A stretch of 54,515 nt of DNA. Source: JAHILA01 sp035528175. Lineage in GTDB: Bacteria > Patescibacteriota > Minisyncoccia > RBG-13-40-8-A. This document shows positions 22,328-29,688 of the stretch, one piece after another. Where the stretch lies: the NCBI GenBank assembly GCA_035528175.1, contig DATKZC010000007.1, positions 1 to 54,515 of the forward strand. Direction: 5' to 3'. The notes beneath the pieces were generated by a model. The model searched no databases. It saw only the letters and a list, made by a program, of their open reading frames with translations, and was not told where the DNA came from. The position numbers were made by a program, and so were the translations under genes. The stretch's first letter is position 1. Each line of letters starts with the position of its first letter.

Positions 22328-23659
22328 ATGAAAAACAAAAAAGAATTTCTTAGTGTATTAATAAGCGTTTTGATCTGCGTTTTTGTCTTTGCCGTAATTG
22401 TTTATGCGACGACAACGATAGGGAATAATGTGACAGTAGGCGGTACCTTAACTTCTACAGGATTAGAGTTTACTCTAGTAGATCCTCCTACTGCTTCCAC
22501 TGCGTCGTTAGTTTCAACAAGTTCAGGCAATATAAATAACGGAACGCATTCTTATAGTGTGACGTTTGTAACTGCGACAGGCGAAACTTCTCTGGGGGCA
22601 GGATCCAATCAAATTACAGTAGACGATTCTCATAAACAAGTAGAACTTTCAAATATTCCTATTGGGTCAAGTAGTGTTACTCAGCGAAAACTTTACAGAA
22701 ACTATTATTTTCTTGCGACTTTGGATAATAATACGGATACCACTTATACAGATAATATAAGCAATGCTAGTCTCGGGACAGATAGTGCCTACCTTCGAGT
22801 AAACACAACAGGAGGAAAAATTACAGTAGACGGAAGTTCAGCAGGCATATTGACTGCAGGTAGCACAATTGCTTTAGGCGGAGGAGCGCTTAATGCTCTT
22901 ACAACTGGTTATGCCAATATAGCAATTGGATTAAATACATTGATCCAAAATACGACTGGTTATGATAATCTGGCATTTGGCACACACGCTCTTTCTAAAA
23001 ATGTTTCTGGCCGTAGCAATATTGCTATGGGGGCGGCGGCTCTTTATGTTCTTGGAATGGGATCTCCTGGAAACTTCAATGTCGCTGTTGGAGAAAATGC
23101 GTTGTCCTGGTATTTTGGCGGAAGCAACAATGTTGCTGTTGGTTATGGCGCTCTGATGGGAAATTATAACACAAGCAGCGGAAACGTGGGAATTGGTTAT
23201 AATGCCGGATATTACGAAACTGGTTCCAATAAATTATTTATAGATAATGCAACTCGAGCTTCTGAAGCAGATGCGCGATTAAAAGCATTAATCTATGGTA
23301 TATTTGCCGCAGCCACAGCCAATCAATATTTGACAATAAATGGACAATTACAAGTATCCGGAACTGGAACAAGTTATGTAATGGGTAATTTTGGTATCGG
23401 AGACACAGTTCCTGCTTATACTCTTTCTGTTGACGGCACTGCTTCTGTTTCAGATACTATGTATGTAAAAGATGTTTACTTTAGTGGGGTGGTTTCTGCT
23501 TCGGATACTGGTGGTATATTAATTGGAGAGGGAATAACAATAAAAGCTGGTTTGGCTTCTCCGAGTGGAGCTTGTGGAACAGCGGGAAATTTATACACAG
23601 AAAAAACAACAGGAACATTAAGTGTTTGTGGTGTAGATGGTATCTGGAATCCAAAATAA
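22328..23659 (+). CDS. secreted repetitive surface protein, YadA-head-like repeats
   Basis: 443 residues. An N-terminal hydrophobic signal or anchor (about 7-27) is followed by a Thr/Ser-rich region. From about 190 to 300 come tandem beta-solenoid repeats of about 20-22 residues with core N-I-A-I-G-x-x-A/T-L (ANIAIGLNTL, DNLAFGTHAL, SNIAMGAAAL, FNVAVGENAL, NNVAVGYGAL, GNVGIGYNAG), as in trimeric-adhesin heads and phage-tail or endosialidase-linked fibres. The end holds a small CGTAGNLYTEKTTG-type domain. No C-terminal translocator or peptidase is seen. A shaft- or fibre-like surface protein is the likely role. Confidence 0.7.
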   Translation: MKNKKEFLSVLISVLICVFVFAVIVYATTTIGNNVTVGGTLTSTGLEFTLVDPPTASTASLVSTSSGNINNGTHSYSVTFVTATGETSLGAGSNQITVDDSHKQVELSNIPIGSSSVTQRKLYRNYYFLATLDNNTDTTYTDNISNASLGTDSAYLRVNTTGGKITVDGSSAGILTAGSTIALGGGALNALTTGYANIAIGLNTLIQNTTGYDNLAFGTHALSKNVSGRSNIAMGAAALYVLGMGSPGNFNVAVGENALSWYFGGSNNVAVGYGALMGNYNTSSGNVGIGYNAGYYETGSNKLFIDNATRASEADARLKALIYGIFAAATANQYLTINGQLQVSGTGTSYVMGNFGIGDTVPAYTLSVDGTASVSDTMYVKDVYFSGVVSASDTGGILIGEGITIKAGLASPSGACGTAGNLYTEKTTGTLSVCGVDGIWNPK

Positions 23660-23692
23660 ATTTAACCCCCAGATTACTAACATATTCCCAAC

Positions 23693-23718
23693 AAAAGCCC
23701 GTTTGACTGCGGGCTTTT
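23693..23718 (+). terminator. terminator of the surface protein gene
   Basis: AAAAGCCCG and CGGGCTTTT arms. The loop contains TTGACT, which is the -35 of the dnaB promoter, so terminator and promoter share DNA. Confidence 0.85.
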
Positions 23719-23731
23719 CGGTTGATAAGAT
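23703..23731 (+). promoter_or_regulatory. dnaB promoter embedded in terminator (leaderless)
   Basis: TTGACT (23703-23708), 17-nt spacer, TAAGAT (23726-23731), ATG 6 nt later. No ribosome binding site. Confidence 0.7.
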
Positions 23732-23737
23732 TAATTT

Positions 23738-25099
23738 ATGGCAAAAGACAAAGAATTTGATAAATTACCCCCGCAAAGCATTGAAGCCGAACAATCAGTA
23801 CTTGGCTCTTTGCTCTTAAGTAAAAAAGCTATTATTAAAATAGCCGATTTTATAAAACCAGAAGATTTTTATCGCGATAGCCACAGATTCATTTATGAAA
23901 CAATGCTTGAACTTTTTGAAAAAAATGAGCCGATTGATGTTTTGACTGTTTCCACTAAACTTGAGGCAAGAAACTTATTAGAAAAAATAGGCGGTTCAAG
24001 CTATCTAACAACTCTGGTAAATTTCGTCCCTACTGCCTCAAATATTGTCCATTACGCAAAAATCGTCCAAAGGAAAAAAACGCTCCGCGATTTAATTGAA
24101 GCTGCCTACAACATTACCCAATTGAGTTATAACGAACAAGAAGAAATAGAAGGAATTTTGGATCAGGCAGAAAAAAGCGTTTTTTCCGTTTCTCAACGTT
24201 CATTAAGACAATTTTTCACACCGATTAAATCAAGCCTTGAAGAGGCGTTTAACCGAATTGATTCTTTGCACAAACACGAAGGCGGAGCTCTTCGCGGAGT
24301 TCCAACCGGATTTATTGATCTTGATAACAAATTAGCTGGTTTGCAAAAATCTGATTATATCTTGTTAGCAGCTAGGCCGAGTTTAGGAAAAACGACTCTG
24401 GCGCTTGATATTGTAAGAAACGTTGCCGTAAAAGGGAAAAAAACAGTTGGCATCTTCAGTTTGGAAATGGCTTCCTCGCAATTGGTTGACCGCATGCTAT
24501 GCGCTCAGGCCAATATAGATTTATGGAAATTAAGAACCGGCAGATTATCAGATAAAGGCGAAGACAATGATTTTACAAAAATCCAAGAGGCAATGGGCGA
24601 ACTTTCCGAAAGTCCAATTTATATTGACGATTCACCATCAGCAACAGTTATGGAAATCAGAACAAAAGCAAGAAGACTGCAATCAGAACACGAATTAGAT
24701 TTAATAGTTATTGACTACATTCAATTAATTAATCCTTTAGGCAGCTACAACAATCCCGTACAACAAATGACAGAAATTTCACGCTCGTTAAAGGCACTTG
24801 CCAGAGAATTAGAAGTTCCGGTTTTAGCGGTTTCTCAATTATCAAGAGCATCAGAGCAAAGAGAGGATAAACGACCACATTTATCGGATTTACGCGATTC
24901 CGGATCACTTGAACAAGACGCCGATGTAGTTTTACTTATATATAGAGAGGATCTTGCTCATAAAAATTCTGAGAATAAAAATATCGCTGAAATTATTATA
25001 GCAAAACATAGAAATGGTCCAGTTGGAGAAATAAAATTATTTTTCAATCAGGATAAAGTCAGTTTTGAAAATCTTGCAAAACAAGAATATGAAGAATAA
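23738..25099 (+). CDS. dnaB: replicative DNA helicase DnaB
   Basis: 453 residues. N-terminal collar domain (PPQSIEAEQSVLGSLLLSK); RecA-type helicase domain with Walker A ARPSLGKTTLALDI, Walker B LIVIDYIQLI, SQLSRASEQR and the arginine-finger region KHRNGPVGEIKLFF. It unwinds DNA at the fork as a hexamer. No intein. The ATG is 6 nt after the -10 box. Confidence 0.97.
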   Translation: MAKDKEFDKLPPQSIEAEQSVLGSLLLSKKAIIKIADFIKPEDFYRDSHRFIYETMLELFEKNEPIDVLTVSTKLEARNLLEKIGGSSYLTTLVNFVPTASNIVHYAKIVQRKKTLRDLIEAAYNITQLSYNEQEEIEGILDQAEKSVFSVSQRSLRQFFTPIKSSLEEAFNRIDSLHKHEGGALRGVPTGFIDLDNKLAGLQKSDYILLAARPSLGKTTLALDIVRNVAVKGKKTVGIFSLEMASSQLVDRMLCAQANIDLWKLRTGRLSDKGEDNDFTKIQEAMGELSESPIYIDDSPSATVMEIRTKARRLQSEHELDLIVIDYIQLINPLGSYNNPVQQMTEISRSLKALARELEVPVLAVSQLSRASEQREDKRPHLSDLRDSGSLEQDADVVLLIYREDLAHKNSENKNIAEIIIAKHRNGPVGEIKLFFNQDKVSFENLAKQEYEE

Positions 25100-25106
25100 A
25101 TAATAT

Positions 25107-25730
25107 ATGCTGCCACGACCAATTCAAAATTTAATTGATGAATTTGCCAAACTGCCGTCTGTTGGCCCAAGACAGGCCGCCAGATTTGTTTTCCATCTAC
25201 TTGACCAACCCAAAGAAGAAATAGAAAAATTCGCCAAGAAATTATTCATCCTGAAAAAAGTAAAACAATGCGCTTTCTGTAATCGCTTTACAGAACTTCC
25301 GACTCTCTGCGAAATCTGCAAAAATACCCATCGTGACAGAACCACAGTTTGTATTGTGGAAAAAGATACCGATATAGAATCAATCGAAAAGACAAAAAGA
25401 TATAATGGCATTTATTATGTAATCGGCGCAGAAGATGAAAAACTGCAATTAGGGCGATTAAAAAATTTGATTGAAAGGATAAAAAAAGCCCGCCTTCGCC
25501 AAGGATTCGGCGAGGCAAGCAATAAAGACCTGAAAGAAATAATCATTGCAACCGACGCCACAACCGAAGGCGAAACCATTGCCTTATACTCAACGCGACA
25601 TTTGGAGGAATTAAAAAAAAGTTATCCTCAATTAAGGATAACTCGTCTTGGCCGCGGATTATCTACTGGCTCGGAACTGGAATACATGGACGAGGATACT
25701 TTAGCAAATGCCCTGCTTGGCAGAAAGTGA
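25107..25730 (+). CDS. recR: recombination mediator RecR
   Basis: 207 residues. Helix-hairpin-helix start FAKLPSVGPRQAARFVFHLL, zinc finger C-x2-C-x12-C-x2-C (CAFC...CEIC), and a Toprim domain with VCIVEKDTDIESIE and IIATDATTEGETIA. With RecO it loads RecA on gapped DNA. The insert LRQGFGEA near residue 130 comes from a palindromic element (25489-25517) in the Toprim domain. It follows dnaB by 7 nt. Confidence 0.95.
   Translation: MLPRPIQNLIDEFAKLPSVGPRQAARFVFHLLDQPKEEIEKFAKKLFILKKVKQCAFCNRFTELPTLCEICKNTHRDRTTVCIVEKDTDIESIEKTKRYNGIYYVIGAEDEKLQLGRLKNLIERIKKARLRQGFGEASNKDLKEIIIATDATTEGETIALYSTRHLEELKKSYPQLRITRLGRGLSTGSELEYMDEDTLANALLGRK
25489..25517. repeat. coding palindrome in recR
   Basis: CCCGCCTTCGCCAAGG then ATTCGGCGAGGC: imperfect palindrome encoding ARLRQGFGEA. 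It is a relative of the trpS and hrcA-end elements. Confidence 0.7.
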
Positions 25731-25759
25731 TTGACAACGCTTTTTATATAAAATAAAAT
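25731..25759 (+). promoter_or_regulatory. promoter of the coiled-coil gene (leaderless)
   Basis: TTGACA directly after the recR stop, 17-nt spacer, TAAAAT (25754-25759), ATG 8 nt later; no ribosome binding site. Confidence 0.75.
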
Positions 25760-25767
25760 CAAAGTAT

Positions 25768-26070
25768 ATGACTAGAAAACAAAACACAAATTCAACAAAT
25801 ATAGAAAAATTACTGAATCAACAAACAGTGACCATTCTTGATGCTGTTGATAAAAAAATTAATTTTCTTGATAAAAAAATAAATGGAATTGATAATAAAT
25901 TAGAAAAATTTGAAGAAAGGGTAAATATCAAAATCGACAAATTAACAACTCTTATTGATAAGTTTGTAAATCTATACACGAAACAAGAACAAGAATTTAA
26001 GATAATGAAATATGAGTTGAATCAAATTAAAAAAGTTATAAAAGAAAAATTAGGCATAGAAATCAGTTAA
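25768..26070 (+). CDS. small coiled-coil protein, unknown
   Basis: 100 residues, Lys/Asn/Ile-rich. From about residue 20 to the end it shows coiled-coil heptads (VDKKINFLDKKINGIDNKLE, FEERVNIKIDKLTTLIDKFV). No membrane segment or catalytic motif. Such proteins resemble tail-fibre or structural coiled coils, but nothing assigns a role. It has its own near-consensus promoter and ends one base from the convergent rplU stop. Confidence 0.7.
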   Translation: MTRKQNTNSTNIEKLLNQQTVTILDAVDKKINFLDKKINGIDNKLEKFEERVNIKIDKLTTLIDKFVNLYTKQEQEFKIMKYELNQIKKVIKEKLGIEIS

Positions 26071-26071
26071 A

Positions 26072-26389
26072 TTAAGCGGCGAGGATTTCGTTAATCTGGA
26101 CTTCGGTGAAAAACTGGCGATGGCCAGCTTTTTTTTGATATCTTTTCTTGGCTTTATATTTAAAAACAATAACCTTCTTTCCCCTGTCCTGTTTTGAAAT
26201 CGTAGCAGTAACTTTAGCGCCCTTGATAAACGGCTTACCGATTTCAATAATCTTTTTGTCTTCAAAAAGCAAAACTTCGGCGAATTCAACTTTATCACCT
26301 TCTTCGCCTTCAAGTTTTTCAACTTTAATTGTTTGCTTTGGTGAAACAATATATTGCTTCCCACCTGTTTTTATAATCGCTAATTCCAT
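26072..26389 (-). CDS. rplU: 50S ribosomal protein L21
   Basis: 105 residues with the L21 landmarks MELAIIKTGGKQYIVSPKQTIKVEKL and VFKYKAKKRYQKKAGHRQ. Binds 23S rRNA. The usual partner rpmA (L27) is not adjacent: a convergent gene follows directly. It lies behind a CaCA exchanger and rmuC, an unusual setting. Confidence 0.96.
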   Translation of the reverse strand: MELAIIKTGGKQYIVSPKQTIKVEKLEGEEGDKVEFAEVLLFEDKKIIEIGKPFIKGAKVTATISKQDRGKKVIVFKYKAKKRYQKKAGHRQFFTEVQINEILAA

Positions 26390-26403
26390 AAATTTTTACC
26401 AAA

Positions 26404-27432
26404 TTAATTTTCTGTATCTATCGGACCTTCGATTTCCAAAGGCTCTATCTTGCCTTCAACATCAATAAGCTTTGCCACGTCCTTATCAATCTTTCCGAAT
26501 TCCTTATACGCTTTATTATAGGCAGAAACCGTGGTCCCAAGATGTGTTCCTATCTTAGCAAGAAAATCATCATAGTTCAAGAGGTGGCGCCTTAAAACCT
26601 CAACTTTCTTCAAAATATCTTTGGCCGACTCCTCGATTTGCAAAGCGCGCAAACCTTGTAAAACCGTCTGTAAATATGCGTAAAAAGAAGTCGGTGAAAC
26701 AATAATCACATGTTTCTCTTTAAAAGCATACTCTATCAGGTCGTAAGTGCTGATTTTTACTGCCCCAACCTGGTTTATTAAAAGATCATAATAAATTCCT
26801 TCTGACGGAATAAACATAAAAGCGAAATCCATTGTGCCTTCTGACGGACGAATATATTTGGCGGTTTCCTCAATGCGATTTTTTAAGTCTTGTTTAAATA
26901 TTTTTTCCAAATCCCCTCGCCTGCTCTCGTCTTTTTCTTCTAAAATGCGATTATAGTTTTCTAAAGAAAACTTTGAATCAATGGGAATAATTTTTTCTTT
27001 AACAAATACAACTGCATCAACCTTTTCTCCATTTTTGAATTTATATTGCAATTGATATTGATTTGGCGCAAAAATATTTTGTAAAAGCGTTTCCAAAAAA
27101 TATTCACCCAAACTTCCTCTTTGTTTGGGATTCGCCAGAACATCGGTTAATTTCCCTAATTGATTTTTTACATCAATTACATGCTTATTATCAGCATGTA
27201 TTTTTTCCAATTGCGTAGTAATATCTCTGATGCGCGTAGTGGCGTCGCGAGATATTCTTCCACTTTCTTCTAATTGTTTTTGCATTGTTGCCAAGCTTTT
27301 TTCTCGCGATTCGGTCATTTCTTTCCTAATTTCTTTTAATTCATCAGCCAACCCTTTTTCTTTTTTGCCAAAAATCAGGTATAGAACAATACCCAATAAA
27401 ACAAAAATAATTATGTATAAAAAATAAGTCAT
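26404..27432 (-). CDS. rmuC: RmuC-family DNA recombination protein
   Basis: 342 residues. One N-terminal membrane helix (about 3-21), a coiled coil (about 30-95), then the RmuC nuclease-like domain with GSLGEYFLETLLQNIFAPNQYQLQYKF, VDAVVFVKEKIIPIDSKFSLENY and FMFIPSEGIYYDLL. RmuC limits inversions at short repeats. It lies between the exchanger and rplU with 13-14 nt gaps, forming one operon. Confidence 0.93.
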   Translation of the reverse strand: MTYFLYIIIFVLLGIVLYLIFGKKEKGLADELKEIRKEMTESREKSLATMQKQLEESGRISRDATTRIRDITTQLEKIHADNKHVIDVKNQLGKLTDVLANPKQRGSLGEYFLETLLQNIFAPNQYQLQYKFKNGEKVDAVVFVKEKIIPIDSKFSLENYNRILEEKDESRRGDLEKIFKQDLKNRIEETAKYIRPSEGTMDFAFMFIPSEGIYYDLLINQVGAVKISTYDLIEYAFKEKHVIIVSPTSFYAYLQTVLQGLRALQIEESAKDILKKVEVLRRHLLNYDDFLAKIGTHLGTTVSAYNKAYKEFGKIDKDVAKLIDVEGKIEPLEIEGPIDTEN

Positions 27433-27445
27433 TGATATAACTTTA

Positions 27446-28399
27446 CTATCTAAAAATAAATTCTGCGATTAAAAAAAGAATATATAATCCGACTAAAATC
27501 CAACCCTCTTTGATTGAAATCTTCCTACCACTGGACAAAAAGACATTAGCAAGAATAATTCCCAAAAGCATAAAACCTGCGCCAATGAGAATTACATTTA
27601 GATTTTCCAAGCGTATTGGGCTGATTATCGCAGTTATTCCAAGAATAAATGTTGAATTAATTACAACGCTACCGATTAAATTCCCCAAACTCATGCCTTC
27701 ATGCTTGGTAATCGCTGCCTTAATTCCAAAAACTAATTCCGGCAAAGAAGTTCCAATTGCCACAAGAATTATAGAAATCAATGCAAGCGGAATGTAAAGC
27801 TCCTGGGCAATAAGCTTTGCACTTTCTACTACCCCCCAAGCAGATAAAACCAGAATTGCGACTGATAAGATAAAATAAAAAATTGTTCTCAATAATTTAT
27901 ACTGGGTGGTTGTGATTTTAAGGACATGATTAACCCTATGCTTAAACGCATCTTTTTGTTTTAAAATATACCAAATATACCAGCCAAAAATAATCAATAA
28001 AAGAAATCCTTCTCCGCTGGAAATTTCCTTATCAAAAAGCATTACTAACGGAACCAAGGCAATGAAAAATATAATCCATGTATCCTTTTTCGCAATTCTG
28101 CTTTCTACTCTTAAACCCTTGGAGACTATAGCAACCAAGCCCAAAATAAAAGTCAGATTAATAAAATTAGAGCCAATAACATTTCCCAAAGAAACAATGG
28201 AATTGCCTTTAATACCGGACATTATTCCTACAATTAACTCTGGCAGAGTTGTGGCAAAGGTCATAAGGATAAACGCCAGAACAAATTCAGTCAATCTAAA
28301 ATAATGCGACAATTGTGCTAATAGTTTAACCAATTCAGAACCGCTTCTGACCAAGGTATAACAGAGCAGAACAAAAATCAATAGATATAAAATAATCAT
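27446..28399 (-). CDS. CaCA-family Na+/Ca2+ exchanger (YrbG-like)
   Basis: 317 residues with about ten membrane helices in two homologous halves. The two alpha repeats are visible as FATTLPELIVGIMSG with GNVIGSNFINLTFILG, and AIGTSLPELVFGIKAA with GNLIGSVVINSTFILG. The paired Glu residues in TLPE and SLPE form the cation sites. Exports Ca2+ against Na+ or H+. The ATG follows TAAAAT by 6 nt (leaderless). First gene of the operon with rmuC and rplU. Confidence 0.92.
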   Translation of the reverse strand: MIILYLLIFVLLCYTLVRSGSELVKLLAQLSHYFRLTEFVLAFILMTFATTLPELIVGIMSGIKGNSIVSLGNVIGSNFINLTFILGLVAIVSKGLRVESRIAKKDTWIIFFIALVPLVMLFDKEISSGEGFLLLIIFGWYIWYILKQKDAFKHRVNHVLKITTTQYKLLRTIFYFILSVAILVLSAWGVVESAKLIAQELYIPLALISIILVAIGTSLPELVFGIKAAITKHEGMSLGNLIGSVVINSTFILGITAIISPIRLENLNVILIGAGFMLLGIILANVFLSSGRKISIKEGWILVGLYILFLIAEFIFR

Positions 28400-28405
28400 C
28401 TTTTA

Positions 28406-28411
28406 ATTTTA
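28406..28411 (-). promoter_or_regulatory. -10 box of the CaCA exchanger gene (leaderless)
   Basis: TAAAAT on the minus strand, 6 nt before the ATG at 28399; no ribosome binding site. Confidence 0.45.
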
Positions 28412-28435
28412 ACACAAAAAAATCTTTTATTAAAC

Positions 28436-28468
28436 CAAAAAGTGGTCACCAAAAAAGCAACCGCTTTT
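28436..28468 (-). terminator. terminator of the surface-fibre operon
   Basis: AAGTGGT and ACCGCTT arms (one G-U pair) around GCTTTTTTGG, followed on the minus strand by a T5 run, 15 nt after the last gene of the operon. Confidence 0.6.
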
Positions 28469-28482
28469 ATATAATCAATCAA

Positions 28483-29688
28483 TTATTTCCATTGTCCGTT
28501 TTTTATGTTTGGATTCTGCAATGAATCCTTTTTTTTGTTTTTCTTTGTAAAAAATAAAATTATCCAATAAATCAGGAGCGCGATAACGGCAATAATAACT
28601 ATTGTTTTTATGCTTTTGCCAAAGGTTGAGAAGTTAAAAATACTTGCCAATAATGACGGCTTTTCAATACTGACAACTTCTAATGTTTGTTCTTCGGCAA
28701 CGGGTTTTTCTTCAATATTGGTTTCTTCTTCGGTTATATTTTCTGTTTCAGTGATTGCGTCAGTTTCTGCAATTTGTGCCGGTATTTCCGTAAAAGCTCC
28801 CGCAACCTCACCCATCGCCTCAATTATTGGTTTAACTCCGGTGGTTATAAACGTAAACTCCTGTCCAATTGCTAATGATCCATGAGAAACTGCTCGATAA
28901 TAATAAATTGTTCCGGAAGTTAATCCAGTGATAGTCACTGAGTGATAAACAACTTTTGTGGCGATATCGTATTCTGGGGTTGTGTGTGCATAACCATAAA
29001 GGGGTGGGATTCCAGTATTATCGCTTAGATTTAATGTATGTGCTTCGTCTCCTGTTCCATAAATCACCTGACTGGTTGCGGCATAACTTGTTGTCCACGT
29101 TATAGTGACACTTGTTTCGCTTGGAATTACACTTGCTTCATTGTAGATGCTTAGGGCCGGTATTCCGGGACTTCCTCCACCACCTGAACCACCACTTGTT
29201 CCACCGCCACCGCCTTGACCTTCTTGCCCCTGAAATCCAATCACGATGTCAAATCCAAGCGTTTTTGCTTGCCAATTATCATTTGCATTGGCGTTAAAAG
29301 TTATAGAAAAATCATATCGAGTGTTGCCATTATTAGCTAAATCAGAAAGATATGTTTCGCCTTGATTAAAAAATTCTTTCAGAGTTTTATTAAAAATTTC
29401 TGTTTCCCCTTCTTTTATAATCAAATTTAATTGTTCAGCAAAATTATTGGAATCAGTTTTGTTTATTGCTTCAACAATAACTTTTTGCGTAGAGCCACTT
29501 GTGTTTCCAATTTTTACCCATTGAGTTGTAGTGTTCCCTGGCGCAAAGTTTGCTTTATTAAATAATGGTGAATTTTCAAATTCAACACTAAGTCCTGCCG
29601 CGCTTGCAACACTGGTTAGGGTTCCCATCCCCAAAATAATTCCCGAAATTATTAAAATGATTTTTAGTTTATTCATATTTTTATTCAC
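28483..29688 (-). CDS. surface protein: TasA-like domain, Gly linker, Fn3-like domain, C-terminal anchor
   Basis: 401 residues. A signal peptide ends about residue 31 (SVASAAG). A beta-rich domain (about 33-152) resembles the TasA/camelysin fold but lacks the AYFSD start. A Gly/Ser linker (GQGGGGGTSGGSGGGGSPG) follows, then a fibronectin III-like or purple-acid-phosphatase-N domain (about 179-284: VTITWTTSYAATSQVIYGT, YHSVTITGLTSGTIYYYRAV). An acidic Thr/Glu stalk, one membrane helix (about 361-381) and a basic tail end it. Likely a cell-anchored base or partner of the fibre. It overlaps the 716-residue gene by 8 nt. Confidence 0.75.
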   Translation of the reverse strand: MNKNMNKLKIILIISGIILGMGTLTSVASAAGLSVEFENSPLFNKANFAPGNTTTQWVKIGNTSGSTQKVIVEAINKTDSNNFAEQLNLIIKEGETEIFNKTLKEFFNQGETYLSDLANNGNTRYDFSITFNANANDNWQAKTLGFDIVIGFQGQEGQGGGGGTSGGSGGGGSPGIPALSIYNEASVIPSETSVTITWTTSYAATSQVIYGTGDEAHTLNLSDNTGIPPLYGYAHTTPEYDIATKVVYHSVTITGLTSGTIYYYRAVSHGSLAIGQEFTFITTGVKPIIEAMGEVAGAFTEIPAQIAETDAITETENITEEETNIEEKPVAEEQTLEVVSIEKPSLLASIFNFSTFGKSIKTIVIIAVIALLIYWIILFFTKKNKKKDSLQNPNIKNGQWK

